From positions 2,197,001 through 2,261,000 of the forward strand of contig NZ_CP030126.1 in the NCBI RefSeq assembly GCF_003568845.1: a stretch of DNA of 64,000 nt, given 5' to 3'. The position numbers were made by a program, and so were the translations under genes. Below are positions 50,239-60,105 of the stretch, one piece after another (position 1 is the first letter of the stretch; every line of letters begins with the position of its first letter). The notes below the pieces were generated by a model that worked only from the letters and a program-made list of their open reading frames with translations, ran no database searches and was not told where the DNA came from. This DNA comes from Indioceanicola profundi. GTDB lineage: Bacteria; Pseudomonadota; Alphaproteobacteria; Azospirillales; Azospirillaceae.

Positions 50239-50774
50239 GCATGCGCGGCGATTCCACGGGATACGGACAGGCGGCTGGCCGCCGGGCGGGCGGGCTGCTG
50301 CTGATCCTCGCCCTGCTGCTGCCCTTCGGGCTGCTGGTGCTGCCCACGACGCTTCTGCTGCTCGCGGGAATGATCCCTACCCTGGTGGCGCTGGTGGTGG
50401 ACCGGGACCCGGACAAGTCGGCGACGTTGACCGTCGGAGCCCTGAATTTCTGTGGGATCATGCCGTTCTGCATCCGGCTCTGGCAGGATGGGCACACGGC
50501 GGAGCTTTCGTTCCGGATGTTGGCGAACCCGACCACCTGGCTCCTCGCCTACAGCGCGGCGGCCGCTGGCTGGCTGATCTATTTCATGGTGCCGCGCGTC
50601 GTGGCAGGCTTCAGCATCTCCCGTGATCAGGCCCGCATCCGCGATCTGGAAGCCGCCCGCACCGACCTGGTCCGGGACTGGGGGCCGGACGTCGCCGGCC
50701 AGCCGAAGGAGGCCGGCGGCGAAGCGCCCGCCTCCGCACCTTCCCTCATAGCCCCCGTCCGGGGCGAGCCCTAA
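50235..50774 (+). CDS. Integral membrane protein, partner of the pseudokinase
   Basis: 179 residues with about four transmembrane helices (LLLILALLLPFGLLVLPTTLLLLAGMI as two short ones, a middle one near LNFCGIMPF, and one at WLLAYSAAAAGWLIYFMV), then a charged cytoplasmic tail. The start overlaps the pseudokinase stop (ATGA). No family recognised. Its end overlaps the convergent AsmA-like gene by 4 bp. Confidence 0.75.
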   Translation: MSMRGDSTGYGQAAGRRAGGLLLILALLLPFGLLVLPTTLLLLAGMIPTLVALVVDRDPDKSATLTVGALNFCGIMPFCIRLWQDGHTAELSFRMLANPTTWLLAYSAAAAGWLIYFMVPRVVAGFSISRDQARIRDLEAARTDLVRDWGPDVAGQPKEAGGEAPASAPSLIAPVRGEP

Positions 50775-53700
50775 CCCGGCGCCGCGCCGGACGCCTGCCC
50801 TGCGCCGGGAGACGGCTCCACCGGCGTAGGCGTCACCGGAATCGGTTCCAGCGGCGCCGGTTCCACGGCGGCAGGCCCCGTGCTGCGGCCCGGGTCCGTC
50901 GGGAGGATGGGCATCGTCGTGTTGTCCTGTCCGGGGACCGGCTGATCCTTCGGCACACGCCCCGCCTCTCCGGCCGGCTGCCCCATGAAGAACAGGTTGC
51001 GCAGGAAGCCCGGCGTCAGCATCGCCAGCGGGTTGACCCCGATCTGGAGATCGCCCAACGGTCCGCGGACATTGTAGGTAGCGGCGAACAGCCCCTGCCC
51101 TTCCCCTCCCACCAGCAGATCGCCCACGAGCGGTATGGCGCCCAGGAGCTTGTTGACGGTAGAGAACGGAACCACCGTGCCCTGCAGGTCGGCACGGCCT
51201 TCATCCACATTCACCTCGCCCTCCAGCGTCAGGCCGACGGCGTTGCCGGAGGTACGGACATCCCGGAAGGTGATGCCGCGATCATGCCAGAAGAACTCCC
51301 CCGCCAGACGGGAGAAGGACAGCGGAGAGCCGGAAAGGAACTCGGCGAAGCCCTGCGGGCTGGCGGCGGAGAGCAGACGGGCCAGAACCGGCGCATCCTG
51401 GACCTGATAGTCGCGCATATCGATCTTTCCGGCCACGGTCCGGGCCGGGTCCGCCGGGTCGCTTCGCCCTGTCACCAGCAGCTTTCCGCCGCGGACATAG
51501 TTCAGCAGCCCCAGGTCGCGCAGGGTGGCGCCGGCATCGTCGCTTTCCAGGGTCAGCAGCAGGCTCTGCCCCTCCGGCCAGTAGCGCAGCTTCAGCGGCG
51601 CGCCTTCGCCGACGGTGGCGTTCAGAGTGGCATTCCGCCAGTGGCCGTCGATCCGGCTGGCCGTGCCCACCGCCGACCGGATCGTCTGCCCCTCATCGCC
51701 CGTCGTGACCCTGGCGATGTCGAAGGCGATGTCCAGCGGCAGCTCCGGCCCATCCTCCTCCGTTTCCGGCGGCGCTTCCTCGCGGTCCTTGCCACGACCA
51801 AGGAAAGGCCGTGCGTCGAAGTCGGAGCCGGTGACCGCCAGGGTCTTGGTGCCGTCCCGGGTGCTGGTCATCTCGAGCCGGGCGTTCGTCTCGGCGCCCA
51901 GCCGGAAACTGTCCAGCTCAAGTCGGGCGATCCGGAAATCCTCAGGCCAGAGCCGCATCCGCCCCATGGTCGTCAGTTCGCGGGTGACCACGCGGAACTC
52001 GGGCAGCAGCGTGGGCTTGCCGTCCACGAACTCCACCACCAGATCGGCGCGCCCGGGAATGCCGGGCGGCTTCTCCCAATCCATCAGGTCGATCCGCAGG
52101 GTGGAAGGTGCGATATCCACCTCCGCCTCGATCCGCTGCGGTTTGCCGCGCGGCCGCAGATAGGTCAGGTCCACCTTCGCCGGGCCGTTGAGCCAGTCCG
52201 GAAAGTCCAGCCTGAAGCGGCTCCGCTCCTCGTCGTCGAGTTCCGCCAGGACACGGACTTTCGTGCCGATGTCCGCGGTGTCGGAGAAAACCTCCGACCA
52301 CACCACGCGGGAGGGTACGCCGTTGAGCAGCGCGGTGCCGGACATGGCGAGCTCGTCGCCGGTGACCGACAGGTCCAGCGTACCCTCCGACGCATCGATG
52401 TCGGCGACGAGGTCGGGGATCGAAACGTCCGTGAGATGCGCGGTCGCGGCGATCCGCACATCCTCCATCCGCAGATCCTTGATCAGCGGAAAAGCGAAGC
52501 GCAGATCGGCCAGCGCCTGCCCGTCCACCGTCTCCGGCTTGAGGCCGATGCGGGCCGGATAGCCCAGCGGTTCGTGGTTCAGGACGGTCAGCGCATCGGC
52601 CAACGGACCCTGCAGTGGCACCTGGATGTCGATGGAATGGGAGGAGGTGTCCAGGCCCAGGATGCGGACCCGGCCGTCGCTGGCGCGCAGCCCGTACAGG
52701 CTACCCTGGCTGACGGCGATATCCAGCACCTTGCCGTCGAAGGTGGCGGTGCCCGCCACGTTCCGCAGGGGCGGCAGAGGCTTGCGGTAGTGCAGGGTGA
52801 ATCCGGACAGGCTGATGCGCCCATCCATCTTCGTGACGGACAGCTCCTGCGGCCGGTCCACCGGGGCTGTTCCCTCCAGCGCGAAGCTGGTGCGGTCGAA
52901 GCTGCCCCGCTCCATATTGCCGACCATCCAGGAGCGGACCCCCTCCGCCACGCCGGCCGGCCAGTAGCGCGGCAGCTCTTCCATGGGAAGGTCGGCGAGG
53001 TCCGCCGCCACTGCCACATTCAACTCCCGACCCTGCTGGCGCACGTCGCCCGTCACGGTCAGGAGCGGGCGGCCGAGGTCGAGCGCGAACTGCTCCAGCC
53101 GGAGATGCTGGCCGGCCTCGTCCAGGCGGCCTTGCAGCCGGACTCCTTCCAGCGCCACCGGTTCGGGCAGATGTTCCGGCAGGGACAGGGTGCCGGCCCC
53201 GCCGGCCAGGTCGATGGACAGACTCTGCGGCGCGAAACCGGCATCCAGGTCCAGGGTCACCGTCCCGGCGAAGGCGACGTCCAGCGCGCCAAGGGGCCCC
53301 AGAACCGGCGCCACCTCCCCGAAATCGGATGGCCGCACGTCCGCCAGCGCGGTGCGGAGCGAGAGCCCCCCATCGACGGCACGGTAGCTCACCTGCGCGG
53401 CCAAGCGGTTGACGCGCCCGCCGAGATCGATATCCGCCTCCGCCGTGCCGCGGATGCCCTGCCCGTCCCGCAGCAGGATCAGCGACACGTCGGGCGCGGT
53501 CCAGAGCGCACCGGTCTGGCGGTTCTCCACCCACAGGCTGGCGCGCGTGATGCGCAGTTCCGTCAGCGCGCCGAGCGGTTCCGTCGGGTCGGGCGGGGAC
53601 CGCAGGGCGGTCAGCAGGTCGTCCAGGATGCGGCTACCGGCCTGCGGGTCGGACGAGTCCTCATCCCCATCGCGGATGTCCAGCCGGAACTTGCCTTCCT

Positions 53701-54082
53701 CCGTGCGGATGGCCGCGATGGTCGGTTCCACCACCTCGATCCGGGTGGGCGCGACACGCGCCTGCAGCAGGGCCGGCAGGGAGAAGGCGATGCTGAGTTC
53801 GGGGATATTCGCTACCGGCTGGCCGGATTCGCCGAAAGCGGTCAGGTCGACCGCCCGGACGTTGATCGGCGCCCCGAATCCGCCCCAGCTCAGCACCGTG
53901 CTGCCGACATCGACCCGCATCGGGGCCTGCTGATTGATGGCCTGCTCGAGATAGGGGGTCAGCCAGCCCACTTCCAAGGGACCCTGCTGGAGCCGCCAGG
54001 CCAGTATCCCCCCGCCTACGGCCGCCATGCCAAGCACGCCGGCGGCTACTTCCAGGACGATCAGGGCACTGTGACGAAGCAT
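50771..54082 (-). CDS. AsmA-like giant envelope protein (DUF3971/YhdP type)
   Basis: About 1100 residues. An N-terminal transmembrane helix (ALIVLEVAAGVLGMAAVGGGILAW) is followed by a long periplasmic beta-rich body and an AsmA-type C-terminal region (PVLARLLSAASPQGFAEFLSG, GRADLQGTVVPFSTVNKLLGAIP, GLFAATYNVRGPLGDLQI). Relatives YhdP, TamB and AsmA are thought to be bridges that carry phospholipid to the outer membrane. The end is proline-rich. An in-frame ATG at 54220 would extend it by 46 disordered residues and would overlap the glnE start codon; 54082 was chosen because the membrane helix starts there. With LptF and MlaA it makes a third envelope-lipid transport gene in the window. Confidence 0.85.
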   Translation of the reverse strand: MLRHSALIVLEVAAGVLGMAAVGGGILAWRLQQGPLEVGWLTPYLEQAINQQAPMRVDVGSTVLSWGGFGAPINVRAVDLTAFGESGQPVANIPELSIAFSLPALLQARVAPTRIEVVEPTIAAIRTEEGKFRLDIRDGDEDSSDPQAGSRILDDLLTALRSPPDPTEPLGALTELRITRASLWVENRQTGALWTAPDVSLILLRDGQGIRGTAEADIDLGGRVNRLAAQVSYRAVDGGLSLRTALADVRPSDFGEVAPVLGPLGALDVAFAGTVTLDLDAGFAPQSLSIDLAGGAGTLSLPEHLPEPVALEGVRLQGRLDEAGQHLRLEQFALDLGRPLLTVTGDVRQQGRELNVAVAADLADLPMEELPRYWPAGVAEGVRSWMVGNMERGSFDRTSFALEGTAPVDRPQELSVTKMDGRISLSGFTLHYRKPLPPLRNVAGTATFDGKVLDIAVSQGSLYGLRASDGRVRILGLDTSSHSIDIQVPLQGPLADALTVLNHEPLGYPARIGLKPETVDGQALADLRFAFPLIKDLRMEDVRIAATAHLTDVSIPDLVADIDASEGTLDLSVTGDELAMSGTALLNGVPSRVVWSEVFSDTADIGTKVRVLAELDDEERSRFRLDFPDWLNGPAKVDLTYLRPRGKPQRIEAEVDIAPSTLRIDLMDWEKPPGIPGRADLVVEFVDGKPTLLPEFRVVTRELTTMGRMRLWPEDFRIARLELDSFRLGAETNARLEMTSTRDGTKTLAVTGSDFDARPFLGRGKDREEAPPETEEDGPELPLDIAFDIARVTTGDEGQTIRSAVGTASRIDGHWRNATLNATVGEGAPLKLRYWPEGQSLLLTLESDDAGATLRDLGLLNYVRGGKLLVTGRSDPADPARTVAGKIDMRDYQVQDAPVLARLLSAASPQGFAEFLSGSPLSFSRLAGEFFWHDRGITFRDVRTSGNAVGLTLEGEVNVDEGRADLQGTVVPFSTVNKLLGAIPLVGDLLVGGEGQGLFAATYNVRGPLGDLQIGVNPLAMLTPGFLRNLFFMGQPAGEAGRVPKDQPVPGQDNTTMPILPTDPGRSTGPAAVEPAPLEPIPVTPTPVEPSPGAGQASGAAPG

Positions 54083-54101
54083 TCGGTCTGTCTTGGAACG
54101 C

Positions 54102-54127
54102 GGAACGGGACCCGCCCCGGCCCGGTT
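54102..54127 (+). promoter_or_regulatory. EcfG-type promoter candidate for glnE (GGAAC-N17-GGTT)
   Basis: GGAAC at 54102-54106, 17 bases, GGTT at 54124-54127, 92 bases before the glnE start, in the divergent gap. The gene is not an expected stress target, so this may be a chance match. Confidence 0.3.
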
Positions 54128-54218
54128 GGGCGGGGATGTGGCAGGCTTGACCCCGGGTTCGGCGGGGGCGCAGTCTTCCTGCCCACCTTCATCGCTGGGA
54201 TAGCCGGGTCCGCCAGTC

Positions 54219-57188
54219 ATGTCCAATCGAGAAAATCCTCCGCTGGCAAGCGATCCGCAACTCCTCACAGTAGGGCTGGAGCGCTGGCTGGAGGCCGCCT
54301 CATCCGATCCGGAACTGGCCGCCTTCGCTACGGCCGCCCTGGAAGATGCCCGAACCCGCTCCCTGCTGAAAGCCATCCTTGGCAATAGCCCATATCTATC
54401 GCAGAGCCTGGTGCGGGAGCAGCCTTTCGTCCGCCATCTCCTGACCGTCGGCTATGACGCCGCCTTCGCACAGCTTCTGGCGGAGTTGCGCCAGGATTAT
54501 GGCGACGAGCGGGACACGGCGAAGCTGATGCGGGGATTGCGGCTGGCGAAGCGGCGGGCCGCCCTGCTGATCGCCATGGCCGATATCGCCGGCGCGTGGC
54601 CGCTGATGCAGGTGACGGGCGCGCTCAGCGACCTGGCGGAAGCCTGCCTGCAACTGGCCTGCGCCCACCTGCTGCGCAACGCGGCCCGGCCGGGTCGCCT
54701 GGAACTGGCCCATCCGGACGATCCCTGCCGCGACAGCGGCCTCATCGTCCTCGCCATGGGCAAGTTCGGCGCGCGTGAGCTGAACTACTCCTCCGACATC
54801 GATCTGATCGTTCTCTATGATGACGGCATCGTCCGGGTGCCGGAGGATGAGATGTCCCGCACCTTCGTCCGCATCGCGCGCGAGCTGGTGCGGATCATGG
54901 AGGAGCGGACGGGGGACGGATACGTGTTCCGCACCGATCTTCGCCTGCGCCCCGATCCCGGCGCCACCCCGCTGGCCGTCAGCGTCAGCGCTGCGGAGGC
55001 CTATTACGGCTCCCTGGGCCAGAACTGGGAGCGGGCGGCGATGATCAAGGCCCGACCGGTGGCCGGCGATCTGAAGGCCGGGGACGGCTTCATGCAGATC
55101 ATCCGGTACTTCGTCTGGCGCTCCAGCCTGGATTTCGCGGCCATCCAGGACATCCATTCCATCAAGCGGCAGATCGGCACCCACAAGGGCCACCGGGAGA
55201 AGACCGTCAACGGGCACAACATCAAGATCGGCCGCGGCGGCATCCGGGAGATCGAGTTCTTCGCCCAGACCCAGCAGTTGATCTATGGCGGCCGGGAATT
55301 TCCCCTGCGGGCGCCCGCCACGCTGGATGCACTGGACGCGCTGGTGGAAGCCGGCCGGGTGGAACGGCGCGTCGCCGATGAGCTTGGGGAGTGCTACCGC
55401 TTCCTGCGCACGGTGGAGCACCGTCTTCAGATGGTGGACGACCACCAGACGCATGAACTGCCGAAGACCGATGAGGGTGTCGCGAAGATCGCCGCTTTCC
55501 TCGGCTATGCCGACCCGCAGGCCTTCCGCGACGATCTCTACGGCACGCTGACCAGGGTGGAGGATCACTATGCCCGCCTGTTCGAGGAGGCGCCGCCCCT
55601 CTCCGGCCCTGGCAACCTGGTCTTCACCGGCACCGAGAACGATCCGGAGACGCTGGAGACCCTGCGCTCGCTCGGCTTCCAGAACCCCGCCGTCATCGCC
55701 GGGCAGATCCGCGGCTGGCACCATGGCCGCTACCGCGCCACCCGCAGCACGCGGGCGCGGGAGCTGCTGACCGAGTTGACGCCCACGCTGCTGGAGACCA
55801 TCGGGCGGACCCCGAATCCGGATCAGGCCTTCCTCAAGTTCGACGAGTTCCTGGCCCGCCTGCCGGCCGGCGTGCAGCTTTTCAGCCTGTTCTACGCCAA
55901 CCCCAACCTGCTTGAGCTGGTGGCCGAGGTGATGGGCACGGCCCCCCGGCTGGCAGACATCCTGTCCAACCGCCCGGCGGAGCTGGACGCCGTGCTGACC
56001 CCCGGCTTCTTCGGCCCCCTGCCGGACCGGGAGGAGCTGGAGGCCAGCTTCGCCGAGCTGATCGGCACGGCCCAGGGGTTCGAAGAAACGCTGAATCTGG
56101 CGCGGCGCTGGACCAATGAGCGGCGGTTCCGCGCCGGGGTTCACATCCTGCGCAACATCACCGACGCCGACCGTTGCGGCCCCTTCCTGACCGAACTGGC
56201 GGAAGTGGCGCTGGCCGGCATGCAGGAGGCGGTGGAGGAGGAGTTCGCCAAGCGCCACGGCCGCTTCCCCGGCGCCGGCTTCGCCATTGTCGCCATGGGG
56301 CGGCTGGGCGCGCGGTCGCTGTCGCTCCGCTCCGACCTGGACATGATCACGGTCTATGAGGTGCCGGAGGGGCTGACCATGTCGGACGGGGACAGGCCGC
56401 TGTCGCCCAACGACTATTTCATCAAGCTGACCCAGCGTCTGATGAACGCCATCACCGCCCCCACGGCGGAGGGGTGCCTGTATGAGGTGGACATGCGCCT
56501 GCGCCCCAGCGGCAATGCCGGACCGCTGGCTGTCAGCTTCGAATCCTTCGGCAAGTACCAGCGGGAGAATGCCTGGACCTGGGAGCACATGGCGCTGACT
56601 CGCGCCCGGGTCATCACCGGTCCGATTGACCTGCGCTGGCGGCTGACGGAGACAATCACCGACGTCCTGACCGCACCGCGGGAACATGAACGCCTGCTGC
56701 GCGACGTGGCCAGCATGCGCCTGCGCATCGACCAGCAGCACCGCACCGCCGACGTCTGGGAGGTGAAGCATGTGCGCGGCGGCATGGTCGACATCCAGTT
56801 CATCGCCCAGTACCTGATGCTGCGCCATGCGGCGGAACGGCCGGAAATCCTGGAACAGAACACCACGGGCGCACTGGCCTGGCTGGGCGATACCGGCCTG
56901 TTGGAGTTGAACGTCGCGCGGGAGCTGATCGAGGCCATGAAGCTCTGGCGGCGCGTCCAGGGCTTCATCCGTCTGACGACAGAGGGGAAGTTCCGCGCCG
57001 CGGACGCGCCGGCCGCCCTGAAGGTCGGGCTGGTGCGGGCCTGCTTCCCGGAGGAGGCGGACAAGCTGTCCTTCGAGGCGTGCGAATCCCGCCTGCGCGC
57101 CATGGCCGCGGCCGTCTATGCCCGGTTCCAGGAGATCGTCGAACTGCCGGCGGCCGCCCTTCCGCCAGTTACGGGGATTGCCCACTAG
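54219..57188 (+). CDS. glnE: Glutamine synthetase adenylyl-removing/adenylyltransferase
   Basis: 989-residue bifunctional enzyme that adenylylates and de-adenylylates glutamine synthetase in answer to nitrogen status (through PII). Two nucleotidyltransferase domains are visible: the N-terminal one with LNYSSDIDLIVLYDD (about 190-204) and the C-terminal one with SLRSDLDMITVYEV (about 700-715). Between them, and after the second, are the helical GlnD-like PII-uridylyltransferase domains (for example KTVNGHNIKIGRGGIREIEFF and KHVRGGMVDIQFIAQYL). Complete. bcp follows 88 bp downstream. Confidence 0.96.
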   Translation: MSNRENPPLASDPQLLTVGLERWLEAASSDPELAAFATAALEDARTRSLLKAILGNSPYLSQSLVREQPFVRHLLTVGYDAAFAQLLAELRQDYGDERDTAKLMRGLRLAKRRAALLIAMADIAGAWPLMQVTGALSDLAEACLQLACAHLLRNAARPGRLELAHPDDPCRDSGLIVLAMGKFGARELNYSSDIDLIVLYDDGIVRVPEDEMSRTFVRIARELVRIMEERTGDGYVFRTDLRLRPDPGATPLAVSVSAAEAYYGSLGQNWERAAMIKARPVAGDLKAGDGFMQIIRYFVWRSSLDFAAIQDIHSIKRQIGTHKGHREKTVNGHNIKIGRGGIREIEFFAQTQQLIYGGREFPLRAPATLDALDALVEAGRVERRVADELGECYRFLRTVEHRLQMVDDHQTHELPKTDEGVAKIAAFLGYADPQAFRDDLYGTLTRVEDHYARLFEEAPPLSGPGNLVFTGTENDPETLETLRSLGFQNPAVIAGQIRGWHHGRYRATRSTRARELLTELTPTLLETIGRTPNPDQAFLKFDEFLARLPAGVQLFSLFYANPNLLELVAEVMGTAPRLADILSNRPAELDAVLTPGFFGPLPDREELEASFAELIGTAQGFEETLNLARRWTNERRFRAGVHILRNITDADRCGPFLTELAEVALAGMQEAVEEEFAKRHGRFPGAGFAIVAMGRLGARSLSLRSDLDMITVYEVPEGLTMSDGDRPLSPNDYFIKLTQRLMNAITAPTAEGCLYEVDMRLRPSGNAGPLAVSFESFGKYQRENAWTWEHMALTRARVITGPIDLRWRLTETITDVLTAPREHERLLRDVASMRLRIDQQHRTADVWEVKHVRGGMVDIQFIAQYLMLRHAAERPEILEQNTTGALAWLGDTGLLELNVARELIEAMKLWRRVQGFIRLTTEGKFRAADAPAALKVGLVRACFPEEADKLSFEACESRLRAMAAAVYARFQEIVELPAAALPPVTGIAH

Positions 57189-57276
57189 AAGCGGACGCTG
57201 CCGGGTCCGGCTTGACTCGGCAGCACTCCCCTTGAATTCTCGCCCGGCCTGTCACCACCAGAATCGAGAAGAGCGT

Positions 57277-57741
57277 ATGAGCGTCGAGATCGGCTCCCCC
57301 GCCCCGGACTTTACCCTGCCCACGGATGGCGGCGGCAGCGTCACGCTATCGGGCCTGAAGGGCAGGACGGTGATCGTCTATTTCTACCCGAAGGACGACA
57401 CTTCGGGCTGCACCAAGCAGGCCTGCACCTTCGGCGTGTCGTTGCCGGACTTCAGCGCTGCGGACGCCATTATCATCGGCATCAGCAAGGATTCGGTCGC
57501 CAGCCACGACAAGTTCAAGGCCAAGTACAACCTGCCCTTCACCCTCGCCTCCGACGCCGGATCGGACGTGACGGAGCGCTATGGCTCCTGGGTCGAGAAA
57601 TCCATGTACGGCCGCAAATACATGGGCATCGACCGCTCGACCTTCCTGATCGACAAGGATGGCGTCGTCCGCGGCGTCTGGCGCAAGGTCAAGGTGCCCG
57701 GCCATGTGGAAGAGGTGCTGAAGGCGGCGCAGGCATTGTAG
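57277..57741 (+). CDS. bcp: Thiol peroxidase of the Bcp/PrxQ family
   Basis: 154-residue peroxiredoxin that reduces peroxides with thioredoxin. Peroxidatic and resolving cysteines are C45 and C50 in DDTSGCTKQACTF, the spacing of atypical two-Cys Bcp. The usual SPAPDFTLP start and VIVYFYPKDDT strand are present. The ATG at 57277 is the first codon that gives the canonical N-terminus. It ends before a convergent pgi. Confidence 0.94.
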   Translation: MSVEIGSPAPDFTLPTDGGGSVTLSGLKGRTVIVYFYPKDDTSGCTKQACTFGVSLPDFSAADAIIIGISKDSVASHDKFKAKYNLPFTLASDAGSDVTERYGSWVEKSMYGRKYMGIDRSTFLIDKDGVVRGVWRKVKVPGHVEEVLKAAQAL

Positions 57742-57759
57742 TCGCGATCCGGACGAGGA

Positions 57760-57781
57760 TGCGCGCCGTCGTCGGCGCGCA
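57760..57781. terminator. Hairpin between convergent bcp and pgi
   Basis: TGCGCGCC, six bases, GGCGCGCA: a perfect 8-bp stem in the 58-bp tail-to-tail gap. No T-tract; may serve both strands weakly. Confidence 0.5.
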
Positions 57782-57799
57782 CCTCCAACCGGCCAGGAC

Positions 57800-59494
57800 T
57801 CACCCCACCTGCCCGGCCCGGATCGTCCGGATCAGCCCGGTGGTGGAGGCGTCGTGGGGCTTCGCCTCCCCACCTTCCAGCTCCGGCAGGATGGCCTTTG
57901 CGAGCTGCTTGCCCAGTTCCACGCCCCACTGGTCGAAGCTGTTGATGTTCCAGATCACGCCCTGGACGAACACCTTGTGCTCGTACAGCGCGATCAGCAT
58001 GCCGAGGCGGTAGGGGTCCACCTCATCCAGCAGGATGGTGTTGGTCGGGCGGCTGCCGGGGAAGATCTTGTGCGGCAGCAGCTCCTCCAGCGCCGGGCCG
58101 GACTTGCCCTCCTTCTCCAGCTCGGCCCGCACCTCCCCGCCCGTCTTGCCGGTCAGCAGCGCCTCGGTCTGGGCCAGGGCGTTGGACAGCAGGATGGGGT
58201 GGTGGCGGCCCAGCGGGTTCTGCGTCTTCACCGGCGCGATGAAGTCGCAGGGGATCAGGTGCGTGCCCTGGTGGATGAGCTGGTAGAAGGCGTGCTGGCC
58301 GTTGGTCCCCGGCTCCCCGAAGATGATGGGACCGGTGGCGTAGTCCACCGGCCGCCCCTCCCGGTCCACGCCCTTCCCGTTGCTCTCCATATCCAATTGC
58401 TGGAGATATGCGGGGAAGCGGGCCAGGTACTGGTCGTAAGGCAGCACGGCATGGGCCGTCGCCCCCCAGAAATTGACGTACCAGACGCCCAGCAGCCCGA
58501 GGATCACCGGCATGTTCCGGTCCAGCGGGGCTGTGCGGAAATGCTCGTCCATCGCATGGCCGCCGGCCAGGAATTCGGTGAAGCGGTCGGGGCCGATCAT
58601 CAGGGCGATGGGCAGGCCGATGGCGGACCACAGGCTGTAGCGTCCGCCGACCCAGTCCCAGAAGCCGAACATGTTGGCGGGGTCGATGCCGAACTTCCGC
58701 ACCTCCGCCTCGTTGGTGGAGACGGCGACGAAATGCTTCGCCACCTCCTGCTCCGGCCCGCCCTGCGCCAGGAACCAGTCGCGGGCGGAGTGGGCGTTGG
58801 TCAACGTTTCCTGCGTGGTGAAAGTCTTGGAGGCGACGATGAACAGGGTCGTCTCCGGATCGACGCGCTTCAGCACCTCCGCCAGATGGGTGCCGTCGAC
58901 GTTGGAGACGAAATGGGCGGTGAGGCGCGGATGCCCCCAAGGGGCCAGCGCCTGGGCCGCCATGGCGGGGCCGAGGTCGGAACCGCCGATGCCGATATTG
59001 ACGATGTCGGTGATGGGCTTGCCGGTCCAGCCTGTCCATTCGCCGGAGCGCACCCGCTCACAGAAGGCGAACATGCGGTCCAGCACGCCCTGCACCTCCG
59101 GCATCACATCCTTGCCGTCAACCAGCACCGGCCGGCCGGACCGGTTGCGGAGTGCCGTATGCAGGACGGCGCGGTCCTCCGTGCTGTTGATCCGCTCGCC
59201 CGCGAACATGGCGTCGCGCCAGCCCTCCAGCCCGCGGTCGCGGGCCAGATCGGTCAGCAGCCTCACCGTTTCCGCCGTGACCCGGTTCTTGGACCAGTCC
59301 AGCAGCATCCCGTCCAGGCGGATGGTGAAGGCGTCGAACCGCTGCGGATCGGCGGCGAACAGGTCGCGCAGGCTGGCGCCCTGCAATTCCTGCCGGTGAC
59401 GGGCAAGGGCGGCCCAGGCGGGGCTGGCGGTCAGCGACGACCCGCTTGCGTTCTGCACTGCACTTGTACTTGCGCCGGGCAACGGTTCAGACAT
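57800..59494 (-). CDS. pgi: Glucose-6-phosphate isomerase
   Basis: 564-residue isomerase of glucose 6-phosphate and fructose 6-phosphate. Signatures: [43 protein letters not shown], and the C-terminal family pattern [22 protein letters not shown] plus [19 protein letters not shown]. Complete, at the long-form length of E. coli Pgi. No neighbours of sugar metabolism. Confidence 0.96.
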   Translation of the reverse strand: MSEPLPGASTSAVQNASGSSLTASPAWAALARHRQELQGASLRDLFAADPQRFDAFTIRLDGMLLDWSKNRVTAETVRLLTDLARDRGLEGWRDAMFAGERINSTEDRAVLHTALRNRSGRPVLVDGKDVMPEVQGVLDRMFAFCERVRSGEWTGWTGKPITDIVNIGIGGSDLGPAMAAQALAPWGHPRLTAHFVSNVDGTHLAEVLKRVDPETTLFIVASKTFTTQETLTNAHSARDWFLAQGGPEQEVAKHFVAVSTNEAEVRKFGIDPANMFGFWDWVGGRYSLWSAIGLPIALMIGPDRFTEFLAGGHAMDEHFRTAPLDRNMPVILGLLGVWYVNFWGATAHAVLPYDQYLARFPAYLQQLDMESNGKGVDREGRPVDYATGPIIFGEPGTNGQHAFYQLIHQGTHLIPCDFIAPVKTQNPLGRHHPILLSNALAQTEALLTGKTGGEVRAELEKEGKSGPALEELLPHKIFPGSRPTNTILLDEVDPYRLGMLIALYEHKVFVQGVIWNINSFDQWGVELGKQLAKAILPELEGGEAKPHDASTTGLIRTIRAGQVG

Positions 59495-59581
59495 CGGGCT
59501 CTATCCTCAAAAAACGGAATGCCCGATTGATACCATGCCCGGCGCACGTCACAACCCGCCCTGCCGTGAACCACGCGGGAG

Positions 59582-59962
59582 TTACCCCGCGCGGCGGAGA
59601 CGGCGCGGCGGCGGGACCAGCGAGCGGGACTTGTGGAACGCTGCCACAGGCTCCGCCGTCGGGAGAGCGGCAGCCGCGGGCCGGGCCGGTGCCGGTGTCA
59701 GCGACCCGACCAGATCCGTATGCTCCCGCACCATGTCCTGGAGCACCGCCCACTGGCGGCGGATACGGTCCTCCAGAATCCGCAGACGATGCTGCGTATC
59801 GCCAGGGGGCGCCGACACGGCGGCAAGAATTTCCCCGATGCTGGCGTCCTCGGGCGCCAGTCCGACCGATGGGAAACCGATGATGGTGTCATCGGTGAAC
59901 CCATCGCCCGGCCCGGCGCCGGCGTACTTCCCGACCCTTTTGGTCCGGCTGTATCCGCTCAT
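59582..59962 (-). CDS. Small hypothetical protein with central coiled coil
   Basis: 126 residues: a glycine-rich, hydrophilic N-terminus, a charged helix (DTQHRLRILEDRIRRQWAVLQDMVREH, about 55-80) and a proline/alanine-rich basic tail. GAGAGGAA about 9 bases before the ATG supports translation. No family recognised. It lies 87 bp upstream of pgi on the same strand and might be cotranscribed. Confidence 0.6.
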   Translation of the reverse strand: MSGYSRTKRVGKYAGAGPGDGFTDDTIIGFPSVGLAPEDASIGEILAAVSAPPGDTQHRLRILEDRIRRQWAVLQDMVREHTDLVGSLTPAPARPAAAALPTAEPVAAFHKSRSLVPPPRRLRRAG

Positions 59963-60048
59963 GAAAGCTTCCTCTCAGCATTTTTGCCGAGAAGAAGATA
60001 AGCAATGGCCGTGCCACGAAGGCGGCATCCGGACGCCTGCGAAAGAAA

Positions 60049-60078
60049 AACCCTCTCCGCCAGTGGGCGAAGAGGGTT
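60049..60078 (-). terminator. Terminator of the M16 protease operon
   Basis: Read leftward, AACCCTCT, a 14-base loop with inner CGCC/GGCG pairing, AGAGGGTT, then TTTTTC. It begins about 27 bases after the stop of the second M16 gene. Confidence 0.8.
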
Positions 60079-60105
60079 CTTGTGGTCCCGTCACAGGGGT
60101 GCGGA

